Assembly (NCBI GenBank): GCA_013180625.2
Contig: SNVD02013580.1
Coordinates: 620,001 to 684,000 of the forward strand
DNA: 64,000 bases
Reading direction: 5' to 3'
From: Boswellia sacra
Lineage: Eukaryota; Streptophyta; Magnoliopsida; Sapindales; Burseraceae
The position numbers were made by a program, and so were the translations under genes. Position 1 is the first letter of the stretch; every line of letters starts with the position of its first letter. A model generated the notes under the pieces. It did no database searches, was not told the DNA's origin, and saw only the letters and a program-made list of their open reading frames with translations. Positions 1 through 12,908 of the stretch are shown here, piece by piece.

Positions 1-1188
1 TCCATCATTTTGAAAATTATGTAACATTCCATGAAGCTAATTTATAGCTAATGTATTAAAATTTTTTAAAGCTAATCCTTTGATGAAATATTGTGTGTCT
101 AACTTGTTGAAATAGAATTTAATATTAAAGTTCAAGGTATATAGGCTGGAAACTTCGACGTATATTCCAGTGGTGAACCTGAATAGGCACTATACTGGTC
201 TGCAATGAGGGTGGACAACGCCACGTACCTTGAAACTTCTTATTTTGTAATCTTTAAAGAAAAAAACATTTCAGTAATAGTAGTGTTATTAGATATGTTG
301 AAGCCAACTAGTCCAAACATAATTTTTCTTTTAAATAATGTATATAGGCTATAAATCGAGTGCACAGATTCTGGTGGCGAATCTGAGTATGTTGTGGAAA
401 TACACATTTTTTTAATGTTATGTCTTGTTTTTTTGGTTTTCTTTTTCCCCCTGTTTTGGCTTGTTTCTTATTAGGAGCAATTTTGACATTGGTGTGGATA
501 AGGCAGCTGCTTATTACTGCATACTTCAATTTTCTATTTGCAAAGCTTTCGGTGCATCTACGTGGAAACATACTTTCTTCACTTCAGGTTAATACCGTCC
601 CTTCTTCTTGGTTTGTAGTTACATTCTCACTTTATATCATTTGTTTGTTGGTGGATTTAACAATATATGCCATCTTTGCTTTCTTTTTGGCTGATTGATA
701 TATATCATTTAGATAAAATAATGAATTGTGTTACACTGACAACAATTGCAATGATTATAATACATGGTATTTTTGGTATATCAAGATATTAAAGGACTTG
801 ATAAATTTCCATTCGTATGAACATGGGTGAATGACCTTTAATTGCTTTGACTTCTATTTGTTATGCTGGTTGTGACCATCCTTTTTGTATTAAATCCAAA
901 AGTTAGGATGATGTTGTTGGAGATTTTATTTTCAGTTATGTGTCTCTTTTGTCGTCTTCACTGATTTATTGTTAGTCAGTCCATCAAACAGTTGACATAT
1001 GATTAATTTCCAATGGTAACCAATCTAAATGAACATTACAAGAATATGAAACCAGAAACAGTAAATAACTCATAACCTGCCACCCAAAAGTGTGAACTAT
1101 TTTCAACTTTGGTCAATAATTACAATAATCTATAATTTCATAACAAACACTCAAAACACTTATGTGTTAGTGTAGGTGCACTTCAATC
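1..1188. other. Leading region; no gene recognised, one splice-flanked candidate exon
   Basis: I see no recognisable gene here. A stretch at 475-587 (+) is preceded by a pyrimidine-rich tract ending TTATTAG and followed by a GTTAAT donor, so it could be an exon. It is open in two frames and matches nothing I know. A phrase containing TATATAGGCT occurs twice (near 140 and 341), suggesting an old partial duplication. No CACTACAAGAAA terminus or hairpin subterminal repeat like the one at 17.7-18.5 kb is present, so the 5' end of the CACTA element is probably left of the window. Part of this interval should be its 5' region and transposase promoter. Confidence 0.4.
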
Positions 1189-4100
1189 ATGGATAAATCA
1201 TGGATTTGGTTGAATAGATTATCTCCGGAATATGACATAGGGGTTAAGAATTTCCTAGACTTTGCTAGAGCCCATACAACTGACCCAAAGTTCATTAAAT
1301 GCCCTTGTAATGCATGTCGTTGTTTAGCCTTCCACACCCATAATGAAGTGCGCCATCATTTGTTTTGTCATGGTTTTGACACAACCTACAAAACCTGGAT
1401 TTGGCATGGTAAAGTCACTCCAAATAGGGAAGATAGTAATAGGAAGTCATCATTTGCCGAATGCCCTGAATTCCCTATCGATGATACACTAGATATGGTG
1501 AATGATGCCTTTAAGTACAATGAGGATGATCCCCAAAAACTTAAAAATTTACTTGAAGATGCTGAGAAGCCCTTATACCCAGGTTGCACTTCCCACTCAA
1601 AACTATCTGCCTTGATGCAGCTTTACAAAATAAAAGGGAGATTTGGTTGGTCAGACAATAGTTTCTCAGAATTACTCAATGTGTTATCTGAATTGTTACC
1701 ACAAAACAACGAAATGCCTTCATCCATGTATGAAGCTAAGAAGACAATGGTTGCCTTGGGTTTGTCATATGAAAAAATAGATGCATGTCCTAATGATTGC
1801 ATTTTATATAGGAAAGAGTATGCATCTTCACCATGTTGTCCTACATGTGGGTTGTCATGTTGGAAAGTACCCCCTAAAACTTCCAAAGGTAAAAAGGGCA
1901 TTCCCGCAAAAGTACTATGGTACTTCCCCCCCATTCCCAGGTTTAGGAGGTTATTTCAGTCTCCTCAGATTGCAAAAAACCTTAGTTGGCATGCTAAACA
2001 AAGAATCGTAGATGGTAAACTTAGGCATCCATCTGATACACCATCTTGGAAATTAGTTGATAGGATGTGGCCTGCTTTCGGGGCTGAAAGTAGAAACCTT
2101 CGGCTTGCTATTTCAGCTGATGGAATAAATCCTTATAGTACATTAAGTACTACTTACAGTTGTTGGCCTGTTGTCATGGTTACTTATAATCTTCCTCTTT
2201 GGTTGTGCATGAAAAGAAGATTTATGATGTTATCTCTTCTGATATCGGGATCACGACAACCTGGTAATGACATAGATGTTTATTTAGCCCCATTAATAGA
2301 TGACTTGAAACTTTTGTGGGAGGAAGGTGTTGATGTCTATGATGCTTATAAGAAAGAAACTTTTAACATGCGAGCTGTCTTGTTATGGACGATCAACGAC
2401 TTTCCAGCCTATGGTAACCTCTCTGGTTGCTCAGTTAAGGGGTATCATAGTTGTCCAATATGTGGAGAAGAAACTGTTTCATGTAGATTAAAACATGGCA
2501 AGAAAAATATCTACATGGGCCATAGGCGTATCCTCCCCAAAAATCATCAATTTAGGAAATAGAAGAAGGCATTTAATGGGGAGCAAGAAAATGGGCTTGC
2601 TCCAAAACCGCTTAGTGGGGAAGCCATATTAGCTAAGCTAGAAAATATCCAAACATCTTGGGGGAAAAGTAAGGATAGAAAGCGCAAAAAAGTGGTGAAT
2701 GATGATTACTTGTGTTGGAAGAAAAATCCATCTTCTTTAGTCTTCCGTATTGGAAACATTTACATATTCGTCACAACCTTGATGTTATGCATATTGAAAA
2801 AAATGTTTGTGAAAGTATCTATAGGACTTTATTAAACATTCCTGGAAAAACAAAAGATAATCTTAAGTCTAGGTTAGACTTTGTTGATTTGGGTTTGAGG
2901 GCAGAGTTGCATCCATTGGTTTCAAAAGATCGTACATATTTGCCTCCAGCGTGTTACACGCTTAGCAAGAAAGAGAAACAAATGTTCTGCAAGACATTAT
3001 ATGATATAAGAGTCCCTTTTGGATATTGTTCAAACTTTAAGAATCTTGTATCCATGGATGACTTAAAGCTTGTTGGTTTAAAATCCCATGATTGTCATGC
3101 TCTTATGCAACAATTTCTTCCTTTGGCAATTAGATCAGTGTTGCCAAACAAGTTCGTTATGTAATTACACGTTTTTGTTTCTTTTTTAACGAGCTTTGCA
3201 CCAAAGTGGTTGATGTTCCTAAGTTAGATAAGGTGCAAGATGATCTAGTCGTTACCTTGTGCTTGTTGGAGAAGTACTTTCCACCTTCGTTTTTTGACAT
3301 CATGGTCCATTTAACCATACATCTAGTTAGAGAAGTTAGATTGTGTGGGCCTGTCTACCTTAGATGGATGTATCCTTTTGAGAGATTCATGAAAATCCTT
3401 AAAGGGCACGTCCGAAATAGAAATCGTCCCGAAGGTTGTATTGCTGAGTGTTACATTGCCATGGAAGCTATGGACTTTTGCTCCGATTATGTGCCTTTTG
3501 CTGATGAAGAAATTGAAACTGATGGGCCATTGCTTGGAGGTCGGGTGATTTCAATCAGCGAAGACGAATGGTCACAAGCACACCTATATGTCCTCCAAAA
3601 CGTTGACGATGTCCAACCTTACATTGAGTAAGTGTCTATGGCAACATCTTGTATTCATCTTAAGTTATTCAACCTCTATCATTCATTAACAATCAATTTT
3701 TTTGGTTTTTGTTAGATTGCATAAGAAATGGTTGAAGGATCATTTTCCAAGGCAGTCTAGAAATGCCAAGTGGTTGCAAGATGAACATAATCGAACCTTC
3801 ATTGATTGGTCCAAAGATCAGGTTAAAGAAGCCTTATATTAATTTGTTCTTAAAATAATTGGAATTTCTTAGCTTTGTATCAATATCTAACACTTTTGTT
3901 ACTTTCATCCTAGGTCGGAAGGTTAATTAACAACGGGGAAGAAATCACTTCCACCTTGAAATGGTTTGCGCAAGGGCCCCGTCCGTATGTGACATCCTTT
4001 TCGGGTTATGTCATCAACAATTGTCACTACCACACAAAAGACCATGGGGAATCTAAGGTTAATCAGAATAGTGGAGTGTGCATTGTTGCAAGTACAATGC

Positions 4101-4567
4101 AGATTGCAAGTGCCAAAGACAAAAAACCAATTGTTGGGGATTTAAGTTTCTATGGTGTAATACGGGAAATTTGGTCTCTTGACTATCACATGTTCAGTTT
4201 TCCCATGTTTAAATGTGATTGGGTTGACAACAATGGAGGGGTTCGAATGCATGAATTCGGTGTAACGCTAGTAGATCTATCACGTATTGGCCACAAATCA
4301 GATTCATTTGTCCTAGCATCACAAGTAAAGCAAGTCTTTTATGTCACTGACCAAAGTGACAGTAGGTGGTCCATTGTGCAATTCATATGTGATAAGTCAT
4401 ACAAAGTTGATAGAAGTCAAGATGATATTCCTCCTTTTGTTGAACAACACCCTTTCACCAATGTCCTACCTTCCTTAGAGGAATTTGATACATGTGATGA
4501 TGATGATAGTCGTTGTATTCGCAATGATTTAGAGGGTATTTGGGTTGATAACACAACATTGAAATGA
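1189..4567 (+). pseudogene. CACTA TNP2-like transposase (TnpD), broken
   Basis: The start at 1189 begins with the transposase-associated domain (first ~75 residues, MDKSWIWL start, with a CPCNAC Cys cluster). The TNP2 core follows, with CPNDC and CPTCG cysteine pairs, the ISADGINPYS segment and CPICG. A DUF4218 region lies at about 3206-3627 (PFERFMK..GHVRNRNRPEG). After introns, an exon at 3716-3821 and a last exon at 3914-4567 carry the DUF4216 domain (SFYGVIREIWSLDY). Breaks: an in-frame TAG at 2560-2562; loss of one A near 2720 in a run of A, so the frame must shift before the LPYWKHLHIRHNLDVMHIEK segment; and a second one-base shift near 3147. Splice sites of the last two introns are canonical and the phases join. 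No functional transposase can be made from this copy without correction. The family assignment is secure from domain order. Confidence 0.9.
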
Positions 4568-4710
4568 AAGGACTTAGAAATGGTATTTGTTTATTGTAGG
4601 AGAAACTTGTTATAAATCTGGTCTTCTTATGCTGATTTCATATTTGTTAGTAGCTGCTGATCATGATTACTAACCTGTTTAATTTTCTTTGCAACTGCAG
4701 GCTGGTGGCA

Positions 4711-7700
4711 ATGGGAGATGAAGATGGCAATGAACATCCTATGGATGAGGCGCCACCCAAAAAGCGCAAAACTAGAGGCCCTTGCACAAATAAGAAGCGC
4801 AACAAAAAAAATAAAGGAGAAATATTGAAAGTGCAATGGAGTCAATGTGGGCAGCATATTGGGGCAAATGCTACAGGCCTAACAACCCAGATTGGTTGTT
4901 TTGCACGCCAGACAGTACCGATTCAGGACACGGATTGGCGAAATGTGGATGAAGCTTACAAAGAGAAGATATGGGCAGATTTGACAGTAAGTCTTAGAAT
5001 GCAGAATTTTGTCAACATAATAGAATCATGTTACTTGGCACTTTCCTTGGTTGTTTATTAGTTTACACGCTCTATTTAATTTCCTTGCAGCAAAAGTTTG
5101 ATGTAGATGCCAGATCGAAGGATAGATTGATGAAGAGAGCGGGCAAAGCATGGCGCTCTTTTAAGACAAGGCTGACAACAAAATTTATCCTTCCATACAA
5201 GGATGATCCGGAGAAGTTGCGACATCCTCCACCGTTGTACAAGAAAATCATTAAACAAGAGGACTGGGAACGATTTGTTGAAAGTCGCTTGAGAGAGGAA
5301 TTTGGGGTAATTCTTTTATTAACTTATTGAATGGAAATCTATTGTTGATTGCTCAAACAGTTCAGGTCTCTTTTGATTAATTAACCTGCTTGCCGATATT
5401 ATATGCGCAGAAATAGTAATCATTAATATGCCCCTTCGGTAAAGTTGTGAGCATCACCGATTTTGGTTGCACTGTTATAGTTTATTAGTTGTTTGGAATT
5501 GTTGAGTAAATTGTGCATAAATTGAGATTGAAAAAAAAAATGCCTCAAATATTTGTGACTTGCAGGTGAATTTTACAAAAGAGTATTTGGTGCATAATAT
5601 TGTTAGCTTTTTTGGTTGTGTTTAGAATTATTGTGTTGGGATTGGATTGATATACTGTTCTGTCTACGACTTTAAAGTTTCTTGTTTATATTTTCAATGA
5701 CGTTAGTGTTTGTTGCATATCCTAAATGTGGGGTTATGTTATAATGTTTTATGAAGGAGTTTAGTGAACAACAACGGGAAAGACGTTATGAGAACAAATA
5801 CGATCATTGTACAGGCAGATCAGGATATGCAAAGATTGAAGAGGAGATGGTAATGAATATTGTGATTGATGATAATGTTGTTTTAAGTTGTTTCAAACCC
5901 GTTACACTTTATTCTTCATGTTTGGTTAATGGTTTAAATATTTGACTACAGCGGGTAGAGTCCGGACAATGGGATTCGCCTATTGATCGATGTGACCTAT
6001 GGAAAAGGGGTCGAAAAAGGAAGGATGGGGAATACCATCCCAACGTTGTTCCTGTAATTGAGAAGATTGTAAGTAGTCTACACTGTAGTCTAATTGTGAA
6101 CAAACACAAAGTCATTTGTGTTGCAGTAGATTTTATTTTATTCTATTGTTTATAACCTTGCATGTTTGAGATGGTAATCATTATTTGCATTTTGATCATA
6201 TGCAGTCAAGAGTTTATTAAGTAGATGCTAATTTTTGAAACTATGGAAGATTTGATTTCTCATAATCAAATATATGTAGTTATATGCAGCCATATACAAC
6301 AAAGTCATATATATGTAGTATATGATTTTGCTAAGATTTTCATGATTCATTCTTCTTTACTACATACTCTAAATAATGGTGTATTAGTTATTTCCTAATT
6401 TAATACATGGGTTGTTTGTTGTAGGAAGAGTTGAAGGGGCAGCCTCAGTCAAGTGTGACAGACATAACATCAGGGAGTGATATTCTCACTCAAGCATTGG
6501 GCAAACCGGAGCATAGGGGTCGCGTGAGAGGGGTTGGGAGATTTGTCACACCAACTTCCTATTTTAAAAGTGTTCATGGAAATTATGAGAGAGACAAGAA
6601 AGTAGAGGAGTTGGAGAGGCAACTCAAGGAATCCCATGACGAAATAACAAGACTTAGGAGTGAAGTTGCCACTGTTAAGTCAGCTGGCTCAAGTAACACA
6701 CAAAAAGTGGAGAACGAAACTGATATTAAAGCTGTTCATGATTTGAAAAAAACCCCAACTTCAGGTGTTTCGATAAAAGATGAGGTGCAGTTGTCAAGGA
6801 AGTGTGGCACTTCCAAAGTTGGGAAGCAATTACAATTGGAAGATCTGTCAAACAGCGACAGCGAGGGAACTGCAAAACCAGAATCTGCATCTGCAAATAG
6901 AGAGGTACCACTGCTACAGTGTTTAATTTGCTTACATTGTCTAAAATTCTTTGTAGTTACTGTTTGAGTATAAATACAATGTTGACATGTAATTAATGTT
7001 ATTATTTAGGGGAAATGCTGTGATTTGAAAGTGGAGGAGGGTGGAATCACTGTGGGCACTGGAACCATTTTGAAAGATTCGACTCCAAATGTAATTGTGT
7101 CACTTGATCAAGCCTATGACCAAAATACTCTTCTCCCAATTCAGCAGAAAAGTGATGACATAGTCACTTTATATGAGGCATGTGGTTGCCATGTGCTATG
7201 GCCAGCGCATCTACTTGTTATATGGTCTGAGGTAAATGATTCATCATAATGATCTAAGTTAATTGAACATTATCTGTATTGTTATATAATTCAGCAGAAA
7301 AGTGATTATTGTTTTTATAAAGGACTCAAGTGATGCATCACCAAAAAAAAAGAAGAGCCTAAGTAGGGAATTGAAGGGGCTTAAAGCTGATATAGTAGAA
7401 AAACGGAATATTGAAAAGCCTCAACCCGTTACCCATTTGGAAGCGCTCATGAAAATTACAGTGAAAGAAGAAAAACCACTTCAAATCCACTTTAATGATG
7501 GCGTTTTTGGCTACCCATTGAAGACTTTCTTGTCTTGCTCCGACATGTATTGTATGATTGATTTTAAAGAGCTAAGTCAGAATTGTCTAACAATTTATAT
7601 GAGGTTTTGAATTCTCACCTATTTACATTGTGTTAAGGATTATATCATTGTCTTACTTCATATATTTTGTGTACGAAAATAATTCATTGCTGATTAATAC

Positions 7701-8644
7701 ATGTAGTTATCTGTATGGCGCTTGTGATGGCGGATCGGCCTCAGTGAAGTTTGGGTTTATTCACCCAGAAACCATACTTGCAAGCAAACTGAAGGACAAG
7801 CAGCTGTGTTTACAAATGTCTCAGTCACTTGCAGACAAGCTAGAAAAATTGAAGAATAAAGACTATGTTTTCATTCCTTACAATCCAGGGTCAGATATCT
7901 TTGTTTTATTTGCAAATGAACTAGCTTTTTGTACACTTACTGACTTGGGTTCATTTGCTTCCAATCTGCAGATACCATTGGACTTTGATTATTCTTGACT
8001 TGTCCTCTTTAAGGATATTTCATATAGATTCCTTGAGGAAAGGAATTCAGGAAGGTGCTAAGCAAGTAATAAACCAGTAAGTTTTCACCTTCATTTCTAA
8101 TCATCAAAGTTTCAGGATATGTGTAAAAAACAATTCTTGAAAGTGCAATTATTTGTCTTCAGAGGGTTCATGATGTGGCAATCTGCAGTGGACAAAAATA
8201 TGAAGAAGAAAAATCCGTGGATAATCGTGAAGGTATACTAGAAAATAAGTTAATTTCATTAATTAATACTTTGTAGATATTTCATTTATTAGCCACTAAC
8301 ACCAATTTTTGCATAATTAGGGACCACGACAGGAGGGATCGATAGAATGTGGATATTACATACTCAGATACATTAAGGAGATCATAGCAGACCCCAAAAT
8401 CCTCTCTGACAAGGTTAGATGATAATCATGCAATAAATTATTTTCTTACTGGTTTACTCACAAGATATTAATATTGTTGTACATGATTATGTCTTAGTTC
8501 AATTACAAGGACAAATACAGTGACAATGAGATGAATGACATTAGGATTGAGTGGGCGAACCATGTATCTGGCATCATTCTAGATCAGCTTGCGGAAAAAA
8601 AAGTGAAACAATCAGTTATTTGCAAGTATAATTCACTTATATGA
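4711..8644 (+). CDS. CACTA second gene: plant-transposase-like N-terminus with Ulp1 (C48) cysteine protease, 12 exons, open
   Basis: Joining 4711-4986, 5091-5306, 5757-5849, 5952-6068, 6425-6904, 7010-7231, 7323-7603, 7707-7889, 7972-8076, 8163-8232, 8321-8413 and 8498-8644 gives 2283 nt (760 codons plus TGA), with GT-AG introns, matching phases and no internal stop. The N-terminus is basic (PPKKRKTRG, NLS-like). Next comes a plant transposase (Ptta/En/Spm) region (KAWRSFKTRLTTKFI..), a coiled coil at about residues 290-315, and a GCHVLWPAHLL segment in exon 6. The C-terminal third reads as an Ulp1 fold: His in YHWTLIILDL (codon 7976-7978), Asp in FHIDSLRKG (8027-8029), Gln in RQEGS (8330-8332) and Cys in IECGYYI (8348-8350). 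Ulp1-family enzymes cleave SUMO-like isopeptide bonds; the role in CACTA elements is unsettled. The start was chosen because it is the first ATG after the acceptor at 4700. It could alternatively be read as TnpA-related. The exon model was made by hand, so small boundary errors are possible. Confidence 0.8.
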
Positions 8645-9537
8645 GTACGTTTTTCTGCTTCAATGTTCGGTTACTATAACTAATTTGATGCATTTTTGCT
8701 TCTAATTTATAGTATATTTTTATTGTTACAGATGGAAGACTAACAAATTTGAATGTTATTTTGAAGATGTAGACGGTGATTTTTTTGTTTGAAGATGTAG
8801 ATGCTGATGGATTGGGTGTTTTTTTTTTTTTGGGGCATGATTACATGATGAAAAGAGGAAATCGGAAGTAAATGGATAGGAAGCATTTAAACAGGATCAA
8901 TCTTTTAGGGATTTTTTTGTGAACAAATGTAGAAACTATTATTGTCAAGTTTTTTGAGTACTCCCTTTACGTATATATTGCTCAAGTTGAATGTGGCTGT
9001 TTACTATCCATGTTGTACTACTAACAGATTTGGTAGAGCTAAATCCTCTGTTTATTTAAAAAGATTTTATTTATTTATTTATTTATGCTAAAAAGTAGCA
9101 TAAAAAGCAGGAAAGTTGAAGTTGGTTATGGTGGTGGGGCTGTGACTCGAGCAATGCGAAGTTGCATGATTGTTGACAGTGGGATCATATGGTCTGCGGG
9201 CTTTGGATAGGAACACGGTGGCCAAAGTTGATACCATGAGTGCGTTTTATGTGTCTGGTGCTTCCTGTCACAAAGCAAATGTGGTAAGCTTTGAAAGTTG
9301 ATACCATGGTTTGTGAAATTAGTGATCTGTCACAAACCATGTTTGCAGGATCGTTTTGCGAGACCAGATTACTAGTCCAGCCCTGTTAAGAATGCCAAAC
9401 ATGAGAAGAAACCGATATTCCAAAGATTACTTCCGTGTCATATTTAGTCGTAGGTACCAAGTGGACCTTTTTGTATAAAATTGTTTTGTCTACTATTATG
9501 GATACTTAAACTGTTATATTTGCATTTACATATCCAG
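8645..9537 (+). other. Junction between CACTA coding core and first host-gene fragment
   Basis: No complete gene is visible. A short splice-ready stretch beginning with ATGGAAGACTAAC near 8731 could be an alternative last exon of the Ulp1 gene. A T-rich tract at 8820-8834 and a short TTTA repeat near 9070-9085 follow. From about 9110 to 9470 there are codon-like but unrecognised segments. The first exon(s) of SKP1-like 21, encoding the N-terminal BTB/POZ-like part, should lie in the host gene upstream of 9538 but are missing, so the breakpoint of the captured fragment must lie in this interval. Confidence 0.5.
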
Positions 9538-12460
9538 GAACGCAAAATTTTTGATGAGAAATTTATTCGGATGGATACAAAAAGGTTGTGTGAGCTGACT
9601 TCTGCTGCTGATAGCCTCCAATTGAAGCCTTTGGTTGATCTAACCAGTCGTGTTCTCGCTCGAATTATTGAGGGAAAAACTCCTGAAGAAATACGTTAAA
9701 CATTTCATTTACCTGATGATCTCACAGAGGTGTGTAATGCTAGGAAGCTGTTCAATGTCTTCCATTTTTAGTTTGTTCTTTTTGGTTTTTAATGTAGATT
9801 TGGTTTTTCTTCAGGAGGAGAAGTTGGAACCATTGAAAAACGTAACTGATGATCCACATATTCGGCTTTTAAATCGATTATATGCAAGGAAGAGGAAAGA
9901 ACTTAAAGAAAGGGAGAAACTTAAGGTGGTTAAGTGTTTCTTTTCTTGTTGTTTGTAGCCTCCACCACTTCTTACATACTGGTTCTTTGTCCTATCTCAT
10001 ATTTTTGGTGCAATTATTTTTGAAGTTTATAAAATGTAATGTGTTTGAGCTCATACATTAGTACATGCGTTAGCATTAACAACAAACTGTTTTCCCTATA
10101 TGTCAGAATGTTGAGGTTGAGGAGGAACATGTGGATGAGCGCTCGGTTGATGATCTCTTGTCATTTATAAATGGAGGTATGTATTGGAAATCATCTCTTG
10201 TTCTGTTAGTAGACAGCTTGCGTTATTTCTTGGGCATTGTGCCACTTTGAGAGCTTGATATAAAGTATTCAATCATGAACAACATGAAGGAAGAAGGGGA
10301 AAAAAAAAAAAAGAAGTCATTAACCTGTGGAGTATATCTTTTGCTTATTTTCCAGCTTACCGATATTTTTCATGTAATCGATAATTGAAATTGATTCTAT
10401 TGCCCTTTATACTGTATTTGAGGAAATTTCGTTGCCTCCTGTAGAGCTCTTGAAATTGATTGGCTACATTTAGAAGTTTATTAAGTAATGTGTTGTTAAC
10501 CTTAGGCATTTGGTAGGCAATGTTACTGATTCTTATCTTGAAATGGATGTCATGTATGAACCTGTAGCCTCGTCTGTTTGTCTCTACCCCTCTCACTTGA
10601 ATTAAAGGTTTACTGTATCTTTCTGTTTTCCAGGAAGAGCATGCTTGCTTGTTTACAAATCATTTAGCTTCGTTTGGGATTTTACTGTATCCTTTTGTTT
10701 TTCTGGAAATGCAAATCCCTGTTAGAAATTATTAACCTTGGTTTGAGATTGGATCAGATTGCTGTTGGCAGAAAATTGCTTTATTGCAGGGCAGTGGTAT
10801 TTTAAGGAGAAATCTGGAAAATAAGTAAATCTATCGCTGTGTATATAAGTGCCATAAATCTGAAAGGATAACAGTAAACTTTGTATGAATAATATGGTTC
10901 CATAGCTGTTTTTTCGTAATGCGTTTTGTTTAATTTATATGTATTTTGATTGCTTATGGACCTAAACAGTTTAACCATAATAGTCAACAGGGTAGAAATA
11001 ATACAACATGATGTTGTGCTATGAACCAATTATCTTTCTTCTGGATGCACTATTTGTGTTCCTTTACCATCCCAAAAGCAACTATGTCCTTAGAATATTG
11101 TTGTTAGATGCTTCAATTTCTATAAAGTATCTCGATGATACTAAATTCCATTGCTTGTCATAATATAAGACTTAATGAGTGTTGTCCGTTCCTCAGAGTC
11201 AAAGGGAGTTAAAACAAATAAGAATAAAAAGAAAAATCGAAGGCGAAAAGACCAACTGAAGGACTCATCTTCAAACAGTTTAAATGGAAACCCCAAGGTT
11301 GGCACCTCTCTGTCTATCATGTCTTGTGTGCTGCATCCCTTGCATGCATTATTTATTTTGGGTAAGCCTGTACATGTTTCACTTGCTTGTGTCTGATAAT
11401 CATCATGGTCTTTATTATTATTGTTATTTTTTTCCTTCCATCATGAAGAGGATGATATATTTCTCGTATTTGATTGACTATTTTTCTTTTATTGTGTTAG
11501 GAGTTTTATTCTCTCTCTTCTGCTTGCTGTATTGGTGAGCTTAAGGAGAGTGCATTATGCACTCCAAATAGAACAACGAAGTTGCAAGGCTCTACAGCTG
11601 TTAGCTTTTCACCTAAGCTTGAGTTTGATGATGGCGATATTGATGATGATCTGGATCCAGCAATGAAGGAGGAACTTGACAGGTTGGTTGGGCATTTGAG
11701 TATTCTAATTTTTTTTCTGATTAAGATGACGAATTTAATATTTAACTTAAAATGGGAATTCATTTTGATTGCATAAAAACCGCTGTTGATGCCTCATTTT
11801 CTAGATCTTAGATACTGCGAGTTATTTTGCCTAACTGTCACCTTAAGGGTTGTTGATGATGAATTTGTATCTTAGTATAGCTAGCTTACTTCGTTTAGCA
11901 AGAGTAGAATCTCAATTCATTCAAATTTGCTTTAGCTTTTGCATTCTCTTTCTAGAGGTCTTATTTTCCTTCTCTGTCTCTTTCTCCAGTTAAAAGTGTT
12001 GGTAAAAAAGTGAAGATCCAGAATTGGAGTTGTGACTCTGAAGGTTAGATTAGGTTTATTATTTGATTTGGTTGTAGTGCTTGTAATTATAGGTCTATAT
12101 GAGAAAGGTGTGCTCAGCTCTTTGTAATGAATTAACTAGAGCAGTGTTTGTAACGAAGATGAAAGAGAAGCGATGCATTCATAAAAATTTACATCTTCCA
12201 GAACATTAGAATCTTATAAATATAGATATGTAGCATATAATTTCGTAGAGTTTTTTGGTTGATCATCTATTATCTGACCTCGATATGGTCAACGATATAG
12301 ATGGTTATTGTGGATGGAATGACATATCATTTTCTCTATCATTATTATTATTGTTCAATGTAGGGAAGTAGAGGACTTTGCTAGGAGATTGAATTCAGAT
12401 TGGCCACAAAGGATGCAGGAGATTTTATCATTGGGCCAAGAAAGAAGACTCGTACTATGA
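9538..12460 (+). pseudogene. SKP1-like protein 21 (ASK21-type), 5'-truncated with one nonsense codon
   Basis: Six exons with canonical splice sites and matching phases: 9538-9729, 9815-9925, 10107-10176, 11197-11297, 11501-11682 and 12364-12460, ending at TGA 12458-12460. The first begins ERKIFDEKFIRMD and carries the SKP1 helix LCELTSAADSLQLKPLVDLT, followed by EGKTPEEIR and FHLPDDLTEEEKLEPL. Then come an acidic/basic tail (VDERSVDDLLSFING, KNKKKNRRRKDQ) and a C-terminal EDFARRLNSDWP..LSLGQERR segment. SKP1 proteins bridge CUL1 and F-box proteins in SCF ubiquitin ligases; the long C-terminal tail is typical of the ASK20/21 type (about 350 aa). The N-terminal BTB/POZ portion is absent, and a TAA at 9697-9699 interrupts the first exon. 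Introns are retained, so this is a DNA-level copy, not a retrocopy. Confidence 0.85.
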
Positions 12461-12619
12461 ATGGAAATGGTTCCACACACAGATGTACAAGTATGAGTTT
12501 TCTTTTCTTCCCTTATTTTTTTGGGTAAGACAATGTCAATGGGATTCAGCACTTCAGATCAGGTGCATCAATTTATCATTTTAAACAAAAGTTAGTGACA
12601 TGCATATAAAATTCAGAGA

Positions 12620-12692
12620 TAACTTCTTTGCATTGTAGCATGAATTTTCTTTGCATTTACTTCTTTGCATTGTAGCATGAATTTTCTTTGTA
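12620..12692. repeat. Tandem duplication of about 39 bp
   Basis: The phrase ACTTCTTTGCATTGTAGCAT and the following TGAATTTTCTTTG occur twice in a row between about 12620 and 12692. It lies between the SKP1-like fragment and the next gene fragment and has no evident function; it looks like replication or repair slippage. Confidence 0.7.
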
Positions 12693-12908
12693 AAATAAAT
12701 TTCTTAATAGATCCTCTAGAAATCAGCATTTCAGGGAGTCATCAGCCCTAGATCTGAGATTCATCTGTCATAGTGAATGTGGACAGATACCAAATGTTGA
12801 CCAACATTTGGCCTGTGATATTTACGTAGTAACTTGCTTCTTGGTCAGTGCTTTCATGATTAATAACTTCCATGAATGAATCAATTCTTATCTATTACAT
12901 TTTAACAG

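Larger units (their letters stand above)
1189..8644 (+). mobile_element. CACTA (En/Spm) transposon, coding core with two genes
   Basis: Two adjacent plus-strand genes have the standard layout of plant CACTA elements: a TNP2-type transposase gene (1189-4567) and a second gene with a plant-transposase-like region and a C-terminal Ulp1 protease (4711-8644). The spacing between them is about 140 bp. The transposase gene carries at least one in-frame stop and two single-base frameshifts, whereas the second gene is open through 12 exons. No 5' terminus is visible. A CACTA-type 3' terminus exists at 18544, almost 10 kb beyond the second gene, with host gene fragments in between. Family knowledge: such elements move by cut-and-paste, have 3-bp target duplications, and sometimes capture host genes. 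Confidence 0.85.

Noticed and set aside
420..698. 92-codon hydrophobic open frame
   Set aside because: The ends are intron-like pyrimidine-rich DNA; only the 475-587 part has splice borders, and no family fits.
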